A DNA stretch of 47,243 nucleotides from an uncultured Prochlorococcus sp. (GTDB lineage Bacteria; Cyanobacteriota; Cyanobacteriia; PCC-6307; Cyanobiaceae), in the NCBI GenBank assembly GCA_902627325.1, contig CACOIM010000009.1, positions 1 to 47,243 on the forward strand, written 5' to 3'. Position 1 is the stretch's first letter. Each line of letters opens with the position of its first letter. This document shows, piece after piece, positions 27,209 through 37,472 of the stretch. A program made the translations under genes and the position numbers. The notes beneath the pieces were generated by a model. It ran no database searches, was not told where the DNA came from, and saw only the letters and a program-made list of their open reading frames with translations.

Positions 27209-27488
27209 AAATTTTTTCTAACTAAGCATATGATATTTCATTTTTGGGAACTTGATGATGTACAATTTTAAATTGGTAGTTTTTTACGCTCGAATACTAG
27301 CCGAGCCTCTAAATAAAACACCCATTTTTAATGTTTGCGTTAAAAATTTGGATCAATGAGAAACTATCAATTTATTGATAAGTCTCAATCATTAATTAGT
27401 TTTTACTTTTAGCTAGTCCTTTAAAAATTTAAGGTATCTAGATAATTAAATTAAAAATTAACTATATAAGCTAGTTTTATAAAATCTC
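27209..27488. promoter_or_regulatory. Promoter/leader region of the S10-type ribosomal operon
   Basis: A 280-bp divergent region between ndhN and rplC. It contains a two-part hairpin at 27357-27387 (separate feature). A 34-codon reading frame starts at ATG 27255 and ends with TGA 27357-27359, overlapping the first bases of that hairpin; it may be a leader peptide or chance. GCTCG and CGAGC around position 27290 could form a small stem. The last 80 bp before rplC are almost pure A+T. Confidence 0.5.
27357..27387 (+). promoter_or_regulatory. Two-tier hairpin in the rplC leader
   Basis: TGAGA (27357-27361) pairs with TCTCA (27383-27387), and TATCAA (27365-27370) with TTGATA (27375-27380) around the loop TTTA, with a small AAC/AG internal loop. 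It lies about 100 bp upstream of rplC on the transcribed side and may be a ribosomal-protein binding site for autoregulation. There is no T-run after it, so it is not a classical terminator. Confidence 0.4.
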
Positions 27489-28139
27489 ATGTCAATCGGA
27501 ATTTTAGGAAAAAAATTGGGAATGTCCCAATTATTTGATGAAGAAGGGAATGCGGTTCCCGTTACTCTTATTCAGGCTGGACCCTGCAAAGTTACTCAGC
27601 TGAAAACGCAAGAAATGGATGGTTATTCTGCCGTCCAAATTGGATATGGTTTGTCCAGAGAGAAGCTACTAAATAAGCCTCATAGAGGACATCTGGCCAA
27701 ATCTGGAGATTATTTGCTCAAGCATCTTAAAGAATATAGAGTCGACGAAACTTCGAAATACGAGTTAGGTAGTTCTATTACTGTTAAAAATTTTGAGGTA
27801 GGCCAAAAAGTTGATATTAGTGGTAAATCGATGGGGAGAGGATTTTCTGGCTATCAGAAAAGGCATGGATTCAGTAGAGGTCCAATGAGTCATGGTTCTA
27901 AAAACCATAGGCAACCCGGTTCAACTGGTGCGGGTACAACGCCTGGAAGAATTTATCCTGGTAAAAGAATGGCAGGAAGATATGGTGGTAAAAATATTAC
28001 AACTAAGGGTTTGTTAGTAGTTAAGGTTGATGATGAGAAGAACCTAATCATTGTTAAAGGTTCTGTTCCTGGGAAGCCTGGAGCACTACTTAATATTAAA
28101 CCTAACAATAAGGTTGGAAACAATGGAGGAAATAACTAA
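27489..28139 (+). CDS. rplC: 50S ribosomal protein L3
   Basis: A 216-aa L3, first gene of the cluster here (rpsJ, which leads the S10 operon in E. coli, is not present). Markers are [44 protein letters not shown] and [21 protein letters not shown], followed by [11 protein letters not shown]3 is an early-assembling protein near the peptidyl-transferase centre. The glycine/asparagine-rich tail ([12 protein letters not shown]) is a lineage-specific addition. The stop overlaps the rplD start in TAATG. Confidence 0.98.
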   Translation: MSIGILGKKLGMSQLFDEEGNAVPVTLIQAGPCKVTQLKTQEMDGYSAVQIGYGLSREKLLNKPHRGHLAKSGDYLLKHLKEYRVDETSKYELGSSITVKNFEVGQKVDISGKSMGRGFSGYQKRHGFSRGPMSHGSKNHRQPGSTGAGTTPGRIYPGKRMAGRYGGKNITTKGLLVVKVDDEKNLIIVKGSVPGKPGALLNIKPNNKVGNNGGNN

Positions 28140-28768
28140 TGACAACTTTCGAATCATTAAAATGGGATGGCAAAAAAGGTGGCACAGTTTCTTTGGATTT
28201 GAAAGGTGCAAAGGAATCCTCTGCTGATGATTTATTACATCGAGCTGTACTCAGACAATTAGCTAATAAGAGACAAGGAACAGCTTCAACTCTCACAAGG
28301 TCTGAAGTTAGAGGTGGAGGGAGAAAACCTTATAAGCAAAAAGGTACGGGAAGAGCAAGACAAGGTTCAATTCGTACACCACTAAGACCTGGCGGGGGAA
28401 TAATCTTTGGACCTAAACCCCGTTCCTACAATTTAGATATGAATAGGAAAGAGAGAAGGTTGGCTTTAAGAACAGCTTTAATCTCACAATCCCCAAATAT
28501 CAAAACTGTCGAGGATTTTGGTTCAACTATCGATACTCCTAAAACTAAAGAAATTATTGAGGGACTGACTCGTTTGGGAATTGATAATACTAAAAAAGTA
28601 CTTGTTATCCTTCATAACCCTTCATTAAACATCAAAAAATCAATTCAAAACATTTCAAATGTAAGACTTATGCTCGCAGATCAATTAAATGTGTTTGACA
28701 TCTTAAATGCTAATCAAATAGTTATTGGAACATCAGCTATTTCTAAAATACAGGAGGTATATAGCTAA
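28139..28768 (+). CDS. rplD: 50S ribosomal protein L4
   Basis: A 209-aa L4. The conserved extended loop reads [20 protein letters not shown] followed by [21 protein letters not shown], the part lining the peptide exit tunnel. In E. coli L4 also represses the S10 operon by binding its leader; whether that happens here is unknown, but a structured leader is present upstream of rplC. It is translationally coupled on both sides through TAATG overlaps, and the rplW start downstream is helped by AGGAGG inside the rplD end. Confidence 0.98.
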   Translation: MTTFESLKWDGKKGGTVSLDLKGAKESSADDLLHRAVLRQLANKRQGTASTLTRSEVRGGGRKPYKQKGTGRARQGSIRTPLRPGGGIIFGPKPRSYNLDMNRKERRLALRTALISQSPNIKTVEDFGSTIDTPKTKEIIEGLTRLGIDNTKKVLVILHNPSLNIKKSIQNISNVRLMLADQLNVFDILNANQIVIGTSAISKIQEVYS

Positions 28769-29070
28769 TGTCTAAATCTTTTGAAAATAGACTTGCAGAT
28801 GTAATTCGTAAGCCAATTATTACTGAAAAAGCTACTAATGCTCTTGAATTGAATCAATATACTTTTGAAGTTGATCATCGAGCCGCAAAGCCTGATATAA
28901 AAGCAGCCATCGAGTCATTGTTTAGTGTTAAAGTTATAGGTGTTAATACAATGAATCCTCCGAGAAGATCGAGGAGGGTAGGCAAATTTGCTGGAAAACG
29001 ATCTCAAGTTAAGAAGGCTATTGTCCGTTTGGCTGAAGGAGACAAAATTCAGTTATTCCCAGAATCTTAA
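28768..29070 (+). CDS. rplW: 50S ribosomal protein L23
   Basis: A 100-aa L23, located at the polypeptide exit and docking site for trigger factor and SRP. Markers are [13 protein letters not shown] near the N-terminus, [19 protein letters not shown], and [20 protein letters not shown]. It begins within the rplD stop (TAATG) and has the strong AGGAGG upstream. Length is normal. Confidence 0.98.
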   Translation: MSKSFENRLADVIRKPIITEKATNALELNQYTFEVDHRAAKPDIKAAIESLFSVKVIGVNTMNPPRRSRRVGKFAGKRSQVKKAIVRLAEGDKIQLFPES

Positions 29071-29082
29071 GGAGTTTTTATC

Positions 29083-29946
29083 ATGGCAATTCGCAAATTT
29101 AGACCTTATACCCCTGGAACTCGTCAGAGAATAGTAACTGACTTCAGTGAAATTACAGAAAGAAAACCTGAAAAGTCCCTTGTGGTCAGTAAGCACAGAT
29201 TGAAAGGTAGAAATAATAGAGGTGTTATTACATGTAGACATAGAGGTGGTGGTCATAAAAGACAATATAGAATTGTTGATTTTAGAAGAGATAAAAGAAA
29301 TATTCATGCAAAGGTAGCTGCCATTCATTATGATCCCCATAGAAATGCAAGACTCGCACTTCTGTTTTATGAAGATGGTGAGAAAAGGTATATTATTGCT
29401 CCTGCGGGAATTAAAGTTGGTCAAAAATTAATTGCAGGGGAATCTGTACCATTTGAAAATGGAAATGCAATGCCATTAGCTGTAATGCCTCTTGGATCAA
29501 GTGTTCATTGCGTTGAATTATATGCTGGTAGAGGAGCTCAAATGGTTAGATCTGCAGGAGCAAGTGCTCAAGTTATGGCTAAAGAAGGGGAATATGTTGC
29601 ATTGAAACTTCCCTCTACTGAGGTCAGACTCGTAAGGAAGGAATGTTATGCCACTCTTGGAGAAGTTGGTAATGCTGAAATAAGAAATACAAAATTAGGA
29701 AAAGCAGGTAGAACAAGATGGCTTGGTAGGAGACCTCAAGTAAGAGGTAGTGTTATGAATCCATGTGATCATCCACATGGAGGTGGAGAAGGCAAAGCTC
29801 CAGTGGGAAGAGCTGGACCTGTGACTCCATGGGGTAAACCTGCTTTAGGATTAAAAACACGTAAGAAGAACAAACCTAGTAACAAGCTTGTCCTTCGCAA
29901 ACGCCGTCGCATTTCCAAGAGAAGTAGAGGAGGAAGAGATTCATGA
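29083..29946 (+). CDS. rplB: 50S ribosomal protein L2
   Basis: A 287-aa L2, an rRNA-binding protein needed for subunit association and peptidyl transfer. Markers are [51 protein letters not shown], and the C-terminal [18 protein letters not shown] with the essential histidine, then [15 protein letters not shown] strong Shine-Dalgarno AAGGAG precedes the ATG at suitable spacing. Confidence 0.99.
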   Translation: MAIRKFRPYTPGTRQRIVTDFSEITERKPEKSLVVSKHRLKGRNNRGVITCRHRGGGHKRQYRIVDFRRDKRNIHAKVAAIHYDPHRNARLALLFYEDGEKRYIIAPAGIKVGQKLIAGESVPFENGNAMPLAVMPLGSSVHCVELYAGRGAQMVRSAGASAQVMAKEGEYVALKLPSTEVRLVRKECYATLGEVGNAEIRNTKLGKAGRTRWLGRRPQVRGSVMNPCDHPHGGGEGKAPVGRAGPVTPWGKPALGLKTRKKNKPSNKLVLRKRRRISKRSRGGRDS

Positions 29947-29977
29947 TTTCAATTATTTCTAAATTCATTTTTTAATT

Positions 29978-30253
29978 ATGGGACGTTCACTTAAAAAAGG
30001 ACCTTTCATCTCTGATAGCTTACTGAGAAAGGTTGAAAAACAAAATAATGATAATGATAAATCCGTTATCAAAACTTGGTCGAGATCCTCAACGATTCTT
30101 CCAGTAATGATTGGTCATACCATCGCGGTGCATAATGGTAAGGCGCATATCCCCATTTTTATTACTGAACAAATGGTTGGTCATAAGTTGGGAGAATTTG
30201 CTCCAACACGGACCTACCGAGGTCATATTAGAGATAAAAAGGGAGCAAGATAA
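29978..30253 (+). CDS. rpsS: 30S ribosomal protein S19
   Basis: A 91-aa S19 of the 30S head. Markers are [40 protein letters not shown] in two parts, and [17 protein letters not shown]. It is 31 bp after rplB, and its stop overlaps the rplV ATG (TAATG). Confidence 0.98.
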   Translation: MGRSLKKGPFISDSLLRKVEKQNNDNDKSVIKTWSRSSTILPVMIGHTIAVHNGKAHIPIFITEQMVGHKLGEFAPTRTYRGHIRDKKGAR

Positions 30254-30639
30254 TGAATACACCAAAAGAATCTATGAAAACAGCTATTGCACACGGAAAC
30301 TATATAAGAGGTTCTGCTTCAAAGGTAAGAAGAGTCTTGGATCAAATTCGTGGAAAATCTTACAGAGATGCATTAATCATGCTTGAATTTATGCCATACA
30401 GATCTACTGAACCAATCACAAAAGTTTTAAGATCTGCAGTGGCTAATGCTGAACACAATTTAGGAATGGATCCATCAACTTTAATTATTAATTCTGCCGC
30501 TGCTAACAGTGGACCCGTCATGAAGAGGTATCGTCCAAGAGCTCAAGGGAGAGCATTCTCAATCAAAAAACAATCATGTCACATCACAATCTCTGTTCAA
30601 TCTCAAAATTCAGAAATTAAAAAGGAGGAACAAAAATAA
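30253..30639 (+). CDS. rplV: 50S ribosomal protein L22
   Basis: A 128-aa L22. Markers are [21 protein letters not shown], which begins the globular domain, the helix [19 protein letters not shown], and the beta-hairpin [18 protein letters not shown] that reaches into the exit tunnel near the macrolide site. The last 20 residues are polar and end in KKEEQK. Its 3' end carries an AAGGAGG that serves rpsC, to which it is coupled by TAATG. Confidence 0.98.
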   Translation: MNTPKESMKTAIAHGNYIRGSASKVRRVLDQIRGKSYRDALIMLEFMPYRSTEPITKVLRSAVANAEHNLGMDPSTLIINSAAANSGPVMKRYRPRAQGRAFSIKKQSCHITISVQSQNSEIKKEEQK

Positions 30640-31370
30640 TGGGACATAAAATTAATCCAACTGGTTTAAGATTAGGCATTACTCAGGAACATCGTTCCAA
30701 GTGGTATGCTTCACCTAAATCTTACCCAGCGCTTCTTCAAGAAGATCATAAAATACGTACTTTTGTGCAAAAAAAATATGGAGCCGCTGGTATAAGTGAT
30801 GTATTGATTGCTAGAAAAGCCGATCAGTTAGAATTGGAACTTAAAACAGCAAGACCTGGTGTGATTGTTGGAAGACAAGGTAGCGGAATTGAAGAACTAA
30901 GATCAGGTATTCAAAAAACGATTGGAGATAGAACAAGACAAGTTAGAATTAATGTTGTTGAAGTTGAGAGAGTTGATGCAGATGCCTTTTTACTTGCGGA
31001 GTACATCGCACAACAACTTGAAAAGAGAGTTGCCTTCAGGAGAACCATCAGAATGGCTTTACAGAGAGCACAAAGAGCAGGTGTTTTAGGACTCAAGATT
31101 CAAGTTGGAGGTAGATTAAATGGTGCTGAAATTGCTAGAACTGAATGGACAAGGGAAGGTAGAGTTCCATTACATACTTTGAGAGCTGAAATTGATTATG
31201 CCACAAGAGAAGCCAACACTACTTATGGTGTCTTAGGCATAAAAGTTTGGGTATTTAAAGGTGAGATTCTTTCTAAAGATGAGCAATCCATTCCTGTTGG
31301 AAATACTCAAAAAAGAAAGGCCAGTCGAATTCCTCAGCAATTTGAGGATCGTTCTAATGAGAATTCATAG
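30639..31370 (+). CDS. rpsC: 30S ribosomal protein S3
   Basis: A 243-aa S3, part of the mRNA entry channel. [20 protein letters not shown] opens the protein; the KH domain shows [17 protein letters not shown]; the C-domain shows [19 protein letters not shown] and [14 protein letters not shown]. The polar C-terminal tail ([16 protein letters not shown] and onward) is longer than in E. coli. AAGGAGG lies upstream. Confidence 0.99.
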   Translation: MGHKINPTGLRLGITQEHRSKWYASPKSYPALLQEDHKIRTFVQKKYGAAGISDVLIARKADQLELELKTARPGVIVGRQGSGIEELRSGIQKTIGDRTRQVRINVVEVERVDADAFLLAEYIAQQLEKRVAFRRTIRMALQRAQRAGVLGLKIQVGGRLNGAEIARTEWTREGRVPLHTLRAEIDYATREANTTYGVLGIKVWVFKGEILSKDEQSIPVGNTQKRKASRIPQQFEDRSNENS

Positions 31371-31381
31371 GAGGTTAAAAA

Positions 31382-31858
31382 ATGCTTAGTCCAAAACGTA
31401 CAAAATTTCGTAAACAGCATCGGGGTAGAATGAAAGGCATTGCCTCTAGAGGTAATAAAATTGCTTTTGGTCAATTTGCTCTTCAAGCTCAAGATTGTGG
31501 TTGGGTTACATCTCGGCAGATTGAAGCTAGCAGAAGAGCCATGACAAGATATGTTAAACGTGGAGGTAATATATGGATCCGTATTTTCCCAGATAAGCCA
31601 GTGACAATGAGACCGGCTGAAACAAGGATGGGTTCAGGTAAAGGTAATCCTGAATTTTGGGTGGCTGTAGTAAAACCTGGAAGAATACTATTTGAAATGG
31701 GTGGAGATGAGATCACTGAAGAGATCGCAAAAGAGGCAATGAGGCTAGCACAATATAAATTACCAGTTAAGACAAAATTTATTACTTCGGAAGATCAGTT
31801 AAAGGATACATCTGAGGACGAAAATAGTTTACAAAATTCAAAGGAGGTTAAATCATGA
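31382..31858 (+). CDS. rplP: 50S ribosomal protein L16 with C-terminal extension
   Basis: A 158-aa L16, which contacts the A-site tRNA elbow. The core is complete: [60 protein letters not shown] and [21 protein letters not shown]. coli L16 has 136 residues; here about 20 acidic and polar residues follow ([20 protein letters not shown]). The extension overlaps the ribosome-binding site of rpmC (AAGGAGG) and may exist mainly to carry it. The stop overlaps the rpmC start (ATGA). Confidence 0.98.
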   Translation: MLSPKRTKFRKQHRGRMKGIASRGNKIAFGQFALQAQDCGWVTSRQIEASRRAMTRYVKRGGNIWIRIFPDKPVTMRPAETRMGSGKGNPEFWVAVVKPGRILFEMGGDEITEEIAKEAMRLAQYKLPVKTKFITSEDQLKDTSEDENSLQNSKEVKS

Positions 31859-32070
31859 AACTTAAAGAAAGTCTTAAAGAATTTAAAAGTTTGAATAATA
31901 AAGAAATTATTGAAAAAATTTCTGAACTTAGAAAAGAACTTTTTGATCTAAGATTTAAACAAGCTACAAGACAGCTAAATGAGACCCATCAATTTAGTAT
32001 CATTAAGAAGCAGATAGCGCAATTATTGACTCTTTCGAAAAGTCAATCTAGTACATCCGTAAATGATTAA
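31855..32070 (+). CDS. rpmC: 50S ribosomal protein L29
   Basis: A 71-aa two-helix L29 near the tunnel exit, partner of L23. Markers are [20 protein letters not shown] and [21 protein letters not shown]. The tail [11 protein letters not shown] is a short local addition. It overlaps rplP by four bases and has a strong AAGGAGG upstream. Confidence 0.96.
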   Translation: MKLKESLKEFKSLNNKEIIEKISELRKELFDLRFKQATRQLNETHQFSIIKKQIAQLLTLSKSQSSTSVND

Positions 32071-32078
32071 TTAAAACT

Positions 32079-32345
32079 ATGGCATTAAAAGAACGAGTTG
32101 GTACTGTTGTAAGCGACAAAATGGATAAGACAGTTGTTGTGGCTGTTATTAATAGATATCCACATCCTACTTATAAAAAAATTGTTAGTCGCACAACAAG
32201 GTATAAGGCCCATGATCCTGAAAATGAATGTAATACAGGTGATAGAGTGCGCATCAAGGAAACAAGACCTCTAAGTTCACAAAAAAGATGGGCTATAGAT
32301 GAGATCCTAAATAAACAAGCTAAAGTAAAGGAGAATTCACAATGA
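32079..32345 (+). CDS. rpsQ: 30S ribosomal protein S17
   Basis: An 88-aa S17, an OB-fold primary 16S rRNA binder. Markers are [55 protein letters not shown]. It ends with an AAGGAG that serves rplN, and its stop overlaps the rplN ATG (ATGA). Confidence 0.98.
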   Translation: MALKERVGTVVSDKMDKTVVVAVINRYPHPTYKKIVSRTTRYKAHDPENECNTGDRVRIKETRPLSSQKRWAIDEILNKQAKVKENSQ

Positions 32346-32707
32346 TTCAACAAGAAACTTATTTAACTGTGGCTGATAATAGTGGTGCAAAGAGATTACA
32401 ATGCATCAGGGTTCTTGGTTCTAATAGAAGATATGCTCATGTTGGTGACGTGATTGTTGCTTCAGTGAAAGACGCTCTACCAAATATGGGTGTAAAAAAA
32501 TCTGATGTTGTAAAAGCTGTTATAGTAAGAACAAAGGCTACATTGAGAAGAAATACTGGTAATTCAATTAGATTTGATGATAATGCGGCCGTACTTATAA
32601 ATGAAGATAAGAATCCAAAAGGGACAAGAGTTTTTGGGCCTGTAGCAAGAGAATTGCGAGATCGCAATTTTACAAAAATTGTTTCATTAGCACCGGAGGT
32701 CATTTAA
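32342..32707 (+). CDS. rplN: 50S ribosomal protein L14
   Basis: A 121-aa L14, located at the subunit interface and target of the RsfS silencing factor. Markers are [60 protein letters not shown] and [20 protein letters not shown]. The next ATG (rplX) follows the stop without any gap, and GGAGG inside the rplN end serves it. Confidence 0.99.
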   Translation: MIQQETYLTVADNSGAKRLQCIRVLGSNRRYAHVGDVIVASVKDALPNMGVKKSDVVKAVIVRTKATLRRNTGNSIRFDDNAAVLINEDKNPKGTRVFGPVARELRDRNFTKIVSLAPEVI

Positions 32708-33064
32708 ATGTTAGACGCAATTAAAAAGAATAAAATCCCTAAGAAAGTTAAGATGAGGATCAAAACAGGCGACTTGGTTAAAGTTATTAACGGTAAGGAA
32801 AAAGGTAAAACGGGAGAAGTCCTAAAAACATTACCCCTTGTTAATAGATTAGTTGTTAAAGGAATTAATTTTAGAACAAAGCATATAAAACCTACTCAAG
32901 AGGGTGAAAATGGCAGAGTAGTAACAGAGGAAGCCTCTATTCATGCTTCTAACGTGATGTTTTTTTCTAAAGAAAAAAAGATCACAAGTAAAATTGAATA
33001 TTTCATTGATAAAGAAGGAGTTAAGAAAAGAAGATTAAAAAAAACAGGTGAATTAATTGATTAA
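32708..33064 (+). CDS. rplX: 50S ribosomal protein L24
   Basis: A 118-aa L24, an assembly initiator of the 50S subunit. The KOW motif reads [21 protein letters not shown], preceded by a 16-residue basic extension; [17 protein letters not shown] and the C-terminal [13 protein letters not shown] follow. It is adjacent to rplN with no spacing. An unusual 83-bp gap with hairpins separates it from rplE. Confidence 0.96.
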   Translation: MLDAIKKNKIPKKVKMRIKTGDLVKVINGKEKGKTGEVLKTLPLVNRLVVKGINFRTKHIKPTQEGENGRVVTEEASIHASNVMFFSKEKKITSKIEYFIDKEGVKKRRLKKTGELID

Positions 33065-33147
33065 TTAATTAATTATTCATCTCTAAATGAGATCTCTTTT
33101 ATTTCATCTTTCAATTCTGACAAAGACCAGAATTATTTACACAAATT
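33065..33147 (+). promoter_or_regulatory. rplX-rplE intercistronic region with hairpins
   Basis: This is the largest gap inside the spc part of the cluster. It starts with a TTAA repeat. It then holds ATCTC/GAGAT (5-bp stem), the palindrome GAGATCTC, and a 7-bp hairpin AATTCTG (33113-33119) with CAGAATT (33128-33134) around an 8-base loop, 13 bp before the rplE ATG. It could be an RNA processing or translational control site. No T-run argues against a terminator. Confidence 0.4.
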
Positions 33148-33687
33148 ATGACTCTTAAGCATCGTTACAAAGACGCAATTAGGCCAAAGCTTCTTAAAGA
33201 CCTTGGCCTTAAAAATATTCACCAAGTTCCCAAGGTTATTAAAATAAATATAAATCGAGGGCTAGGAGAAGCGGCTTCAAATTCAAAGGCTTTAGAAGCT
33301 TCCTTAAATGAAATGGCTACTATTACTGGTCAGAAAGCATTGGTTACAAGGGCTAAAAAGGCCATCGCTGGTTTTAAGATCAGACAAGGCATGCCTATAG
33401 GTTGTGCCGTTACTCTTAGAGGTGACCGAATGTATTCATTTTTGGAAAGATTTATAAACTTAGCATTACCTAGAATAAGGGATTTTAGAGGAGTAAATCC
33501 AAAAAGTTTTGATGGGAGAGGCAACTATACTATCGGTGTAAAAGAACAATTAATATTTCCTGAAATCTCCTTTGATAAGATTGATTCTATAAGAGGGATG
33601 GACATAACTATCGTTACAAGTGCATCCACAGATGAAGAAGGTAAAGCTCTTCTTAAGGAATTAGGTATGCCATTTAGTAGTAATTAA
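33148..33687 (+). CDS. rplE: 50S ribosomal protein L5
   Basis: A 179-aa L5, part of the 5S rRNP and contact of the P-site tRNA. Markers are [68 protein letters not shown] and [20 protein letters not shown]. In E. coli S14 (rpsN) follows; here rpsH follows directly. Confidence 0.99.
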   Translation: MTLKHRYKDAIRPKLLKDLGLKNIHQVPKVIKININRGLGEAASNSKALEASLNEMATITGQKALVTRAKKAIAGFKIRQGMPIGCAVTLRGDRMYSFLERFINLALPRIRDFRGVNPKSFDGRGNYTIGVKEQLIFPEISFDKIDSIRGMDITIVTSASTDEEGKALLKELGMPFSSN

Positions 33688-33698
33688 TTTTTAAAATT

Positions 33699-34100
33699 AT
33701 GTCAAATCACGATCCAATTTCAGATATGCTTACTCGTATTAGAAATGCGAGTCAAAAAAGGCACTTAACTACAGTAGTTCCTGCCTCTAAAATGTCTAGA
33801 AGTATTGCTAAAGTTCTTCAAAAGGAAGGTTTTATCGATGCAATCAATGAGGAAGGAGAAGGATACAAATCTCAATTAATAATTGGGTTAAAATATAGCG
33901 GTAAAAATAGATTTCCTACCATTAGATCAATGCAGAGAGTAAGTAAACCTGGTTTGAGGATTTATAAAAATACTAAAGGTTTACCAAGAGTTCTAGGTGG
34001 CCTTGGTGTTGCTATAATATCAACTTCAAAAGGTATCATGAGCGATCGAGATGCTAGAAAACAAGGAATTGGTGGAGAAGTTCTCTGCTATGTTTATTAA
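33699..34100 (+). CDS. rpsH: 30S ribosomal protein S8
   Basis: A 133-aa S8, primary 16S rRNA binder and, in E. coli, the repressor of the spc operon. Markers are [58 protein letters not shown] and [20 protein letters not shown]. Spacing to rplE is 11 bp, and AAGGAG for rplF follows its stop. Confidence 0.99.
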   Translation: MSNHDPISDMLTRIRNASQKRHLTTVVPASKMSRSIAKVLQKEGFIDAINEEGEGYKSQLIIGLKYSGKNRFPTIRSMQRVSKPGLRIYKNTKGLPRVLGGLGVAIISTSKGIMSDRDARKQGIGGEVLCYVY

Positions 34101-34112
34101 GGAGAATTTATT

Positions 34113-34652
34113 ATGTCTAGAATTGGAAAAACACCAGTATTGATTCCTGAAAAGGTATCTGTAGATATCGATGGATCAACTGTCACTGTTAAAGGACCTA
34201 AGGGTGAATTAAAACGTTTAATGCCTGAAGGTGTTAAATTTCAAAAAAAGGAGAGTGAAATATTTGTCACACCATCAACATCTAAACGCTTTTCAAGAGA
34301 AAGGCATGGATTATGCAGAACATTGATTGCCAATATGGTGCAGGGAGTAAGTGAAGGATTTGTTAAGCGACTAGAGATTGTCGGAGTTGGCTCAAGAGCT
34401 CAAGTTAAAGGAAAAAATTTAGTTGTTAGCGCAGGTTATAGTCATCCAATAGAAATTATTCCACCAGATGGGATAACTTTTAAGGTCGAAAGCAATACAA
34501 ATGTATTCGTTTCTGGAATTGATAAGGAAATTGTTGGTAATGAAGCCGCAAAGATAAGATCAATTCGCCCTCCTGAGCCTTATAAAGGTAAAGGCATCAA
34601 GTATCATGATGAGAGGATTATTAGAAAAGCTGGAAAGTCCGGCAAAAAATAA
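34113..34652 (+). CDS. rplF: 50S ribosomal protein L6
   Basis: A 179-aa L6 of two similar alpha/beta domains near the sarcin-ricin loop. Markers are [62 protein letters not shown] and [16 protein letters not shown]. It has a clear AAGGAG Shine-Dalgarno. Confidence 0.99.
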   Translation: MSRIGKTPVLIPEKVSVDIDGSTVTVKGPKGELKRLMPEGVKFQKKESEIFVTPSTSKRFSRERHGLCRTLIANMVQGVSEGFVKRLEIVGVGSRAQVKGKNLVVSAGYSHPIEIIPPDGITFKVESNTNVFVSGIDKEIVGNEAAKIRSIRPPEPYKGKGIKYHDERIIRKAGKSGKK

Positions 34653-34668
34653 ATTAACATAAATAATC

Positions 34669-35037
34669 ATGAATTCAATCTCAAGAAAACAACAAACTCA
34701 AAAGCGTCATAGAAGACTAAGGCGATTTCTAATTGGAACGAAGACAAAACCTAGGTTATCTGTCTATCGTTCAAATAATCATATTTATGCTCAGGTTATT
34801 GATGATCAGGCTCATGCAACTATATGTTCAGCTTCTACAATTGATAAAGAATTTGAAATTAAAAATAATGAATCTTCCTCAAATTGTAATTCTTCCTCAG
34901 AGGTTGGATCTTTACTTGCAAAAAGGGCAATCAAAAAAGGGATAAAGGAGGTCGTCTTTGATCGAGGAGGTAAGATATATCATGGTCGAGTTAAAGCTCT
35001 CGCTGATGCAGCCAGAAAAGCTGGTTTAAAATTCTAA
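34669..35037 (+). CDS. rplR: 50S ribosomal protein L18
   Basis: A 122-aa L18, a 5S rRNA-binding protein. Markers are [57 protein letters not shown] and [20 protein letters not shown] serine/asparagine-rich segment ([13 protein letters not shown]) forms the variable loop. It starts at ATG 34669, 16 bp after rplF. Confidence 0.98.
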   Translation: MNSISRKQQTQKRHRRLRRFLIGTKTKPRLSVYRSNNHIYAQVIDDQAHATICSASTIDKEFEIKNNESSSNCNSSSEVGSLLAKRAIKKGIKEVVFDRGGKIYHGRVKALADAARKAGLKF

Positions 35038-35046
35038 ATACTAATC

Positions 35047-35655
35047 ATGACTGACAAATCAACTAATCAAGACATTCAATCAAGTTCTGAAAAGGTTTCT
35101 CCTACTAATCAAGATGAACCTAAAAGAAATAATAGGAAAAGAAATAGGAGAGATTCAAAAAATCTTGAAAGAGATTCAGATTGGCAAGAAAGAGTAGTTC
35201 AAATTAGAAGGGTTTCTAAAACTGTAAAGGGAGGAAAAAAAATGAGTTTCCGTGCAATTATCGTTGTTGGGAATGAAAAAGGGCAAGTAGGAGTCGGTGT
35301 AGGTAAGGCGGGAGATGTGATAGGTGCGGTAAGAAAGGGAGTAGCTGATGGTAAGAAAAATCTTGTAAGAGTGCCCCTAACTCGCAACAATTCAATACCT
35401 ACTCTCTCTATAGGTAGAGAAGGCGCAGCTAATGTCTTAATAAGGCCAGCAGCACCAGGTACTGGTGTTATTGCAGGTGGATCTATACGAACTGTACTAG
35501 AATTAGCAGGGATCAAAAATGTTCTAGCGAAAAGATTAGGAAGTAAAACTCCTCTCAATAATGCTAGGGCAGCAATGGTTGCTTTATCCCAACTAAGAAC
35601 CCATAAATCTGTTTCTAGAGAAAGAGGAATTTCTTTAGAACAGCTATATTCTTAA
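35047..35655 (+). CDS. rpsE: 30S ribosomal protein S5
   Basis: A 202-aa S5. The first 50 residues are a hydrophilic extension ([19 protein letters not shown]) absent from E. coli, where S5 has 166 aa. The core has [20 protein letters not shown], the decoding-site loop [21 protein letters not shown], and [21 protein letters not shown]5 acts in translational accuracy and mRNA unwinding. In E. coli rpmD (L30) follows; it is missing here. Confidence 0.98.
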   Translation: MTDKSTNQDIQSSSEKVSPTNQDEPKRNNRKRNRRDSKNLERDSDWQERVVQIRRVSKTVKGGKKMSFRAIIVVGNEKGQVGVGVGKAGDVIGAVRKGVADGKKNLVRVPLTRNNSIPTLSIGREGAANVLIRPAAPGTGVIAGGSIRTVLELAGIKNVLAKRLGSKTPLNNARAAMVALSQLRTHKSVSRERGISLEQLYS

Positions 35656-35660
35656 AAATT

Positions 35661-36113
35661 ATGACTTCTACTTTAAATTCCCTTAAATCAAATAAAGGTT
35701 CTCGAAAGAAAAAACTTAGAAAAGGACGAGGTATAGCTGCTGGTCAAGGTGCTTCATGTGGATTCGGAATGCGAGGCCAAAAGTCGCGATCAGGTAGACC
35801 AACTAGACCAGGATTTGAAGGTGGTCAAATGCCTCTTTATAGAAGAGTTCCAAAATTGAAGCATTTTCAAATTATTAATCAAAAATCTTTTTCAATTATA
35901 AATCTCTCTAAACTAAATGACTTTAAAGAGAATGATACTGTGAATGTTGATTCATTAGTTAAACAAGGATTACTCTTTAAACCAAAATATCCTTTAAAAG
36001 TCTTAGGGAACGGTGATCTTACAGTTAAATTGAAGGTGCAAGCACATGCTTTTACTAAGTCTGCAAAAGAAAAGATTGAATCATTGGGTGGATCCTGCGA
36101 GATAATAAATTAA
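35661..36113 (+). CDS. rplO: 50S ribosomal protein L15
   Basis: A 150-aa L15, a late-assembly 50S protein. Markers are the glycine/arginine-rich N-terminus [52 protein letters not shown], and the C-terminal [19 protein letters not shown]. It directly precedes secY, as in most bacteria. Confidence 0.98.
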   Translation: MTSTLNSLKSNKGSRKKKLRKGRGIAAGQGASCGFGMRGQKSRSGRPTRPGFEGGQMPLYRRVPKLKHFQIINQKSFSIINLSKLNDFKENDTVNVDSLVKQGLLFKPKYPLKVLGNGDLTVKLKVQAHAFTKSAKEKIESLGGSCEIIN

Positions 36114-36152
36114 AATAGTATTGAATTTATAAATTGATGAAGAGTATTCAAT

Positions 36153-37472
36153 ATGTTAGTTAAGAAAAGTCGAAATCCTAACGCGTCTGAGATTCTTACT
36201 CAACTTTTTTCCAATGAGGAGCTTAGAAATAGAGCTCTAATAACATTAGGTTTACTTTTATTGGTAAGACTTGGAATTTATATCCCAATGCCTGGTATAG
36301 ATCGAGTTGCTTTCAAAACTTTTATTGATCAAGGTGGACAATTAATAGGATTTTTGGATATTTTTACAGGTGGAGGAATTTCAACTTTAGGAATTTTTGC
36401 TCTAGGTATTTTGCCCTTCATTAATGCCTCTATTATAATCCAACTCTTAACAGCAGCTTTACCACCCCTAGAAGATCTACAGAAAAATGAGGGTGAAGCA
36501 GGAAGAAGAAAGATTGCTCAAATTACAAGATATGTATCGTTAGGTTGGGGCTTCCTTCAGAGCATTATTTTCTCTCTCATACTTAGGCAATATGCAATTG
36601 ATGGGATTAGTGATGCTACATTTGTTTTGCAAACATCAATAGCGCTTGTTACTGGTTCCATGGTTGTTATGTGGTTCAGTGAAATTATTACAGAAAAAGG
36701 AATAGGTCAAGGAGCTTCACTAGTTATTTTTCTAAATATTGTTGCAACATTACCTAAGGCTCTTAGTTCAACTATTGAAAAGGCACAGACTGGTGATAGA
36801 GCAGATGTGTTGGGGATATTAATTTTATTAGGTGTTTTCTTATTAACTATCGTGGGAATAATTTTTGTCCAAGAGGGGGCTAGAAGAATACCAATAGTTA
36901 GTGCTAAAAGACAAATAGGTAGTACCTCGCTACTTCCAACACGGCAAAGTTATCTCCCTTTGAAATTAAATGCTGGAGGAGTTATGCCAATTATTTTTGC
37001 TTCAGCATTGATATTTTTGCCAATTACAATAGCAAATGTTACTGGCAATCCTGTTTTAATTAAATTTGCTAGTTTACTTAATCCAGGCTCTTCAAATCCT
37101 TGGCCTTATGCCTTAACTTTTTTTGGTTTAATTCTTGGGTTCTCATATTTTTATGCATCACTTACCATTAATCCTATTGATGTAGCATCCAATCTCAAAA
37201 AGGGAGGAGTAGCAATTCCTGGAGTTAGACCTGGATCTAAAACAACAAATTATTTAACAGGTATTCAAAATAGATTAACTTTACTTGGTGGATTATTTTT
37301 GGGCTCAGTAGCAATTATTCCTGCAGCTGTCGAAAGAGCAACAAATGTTCAAACTTTTCAAGGCTTAGGTGCGACTTCATTATTAATTTTAGTTGGAGTT
37401 GCAATAGATACGGCAAAGCAAGTCCAAACTTATGTAATTTCGCAAAGATATGAGGGGTTGGTAAATAAATGA
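36153..37472 (+). CDS. secY: Sec translocon subunit SecY
   Basis: A 439-aa ten-helix membrane protein forming the protein-conducting channel of the plasma and thylakoid membranes. Markers are [15 protein letters not shown], the plug region [89 protein letters not shown] and [13 protein letters not shown]. The last residues [13 protein letters not shown] end in an ATGA overlap with adk. Confidence 0.99.
   Translation: MLVKKSRNPNASEILTQLFSNEELRNRALITLGLLLLVRLGIYIPMPGIDRVAFKTFIDQGGQLIGFLDIFTGGGISTLGIFALGILPFINASIIIQLLTAALPPLEDLQKNEGEAGRRKIAQITRYVSLGWGFLQSIIFSLILRQYAIDGISDATFVLQTSIALVTGSMVVMWFSEIITEKGIGQGASLVIFLNIVATLPKALSSTIEKAQTGDRADVLGILILLGVFLLTIVGIIFVQEGARRIPIVSAKRQIGSTSLLPTRQSYLPLKLNAGGVMPIIFASALIFLPITIANVTGNPVLIKFASLLNPGSSNPWPYALTFFGLILGFSYFYASLTINPIDVASNLKKGGVAIPGVRPGSKTTNYLTGIQNRLTLLGGLFLGSVAIIPAAVERATNVQTFQGLGATSLLILVGVAIDTAKQVQTYVISQRYEGLVNK

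Noticed and set aside
29053-29424. 123-codon minus-strand frame opposite rplB
   Set aside because: It is Ser/Asn/Ile-rich antisense sequence with no domain, opposite a certain gene.
30111-30386. 91-codon plus-strand frame overlapping rpsS and rplV
   Set aside because: It lies in another frame across two clearly real ribosomal genes and has no family features.
33061-33074. TTAATTAATTAATT run as a functional repeat
   Set aside because: It is simple A+T sequence of a kind common in this genome; it is noted only as part of the rplX-rplE gap.
35199-35558. 119-codon minus-strand frame opposite rpsE
   Set aside because: It is a shadow of the S5 core caused by its codon bias.
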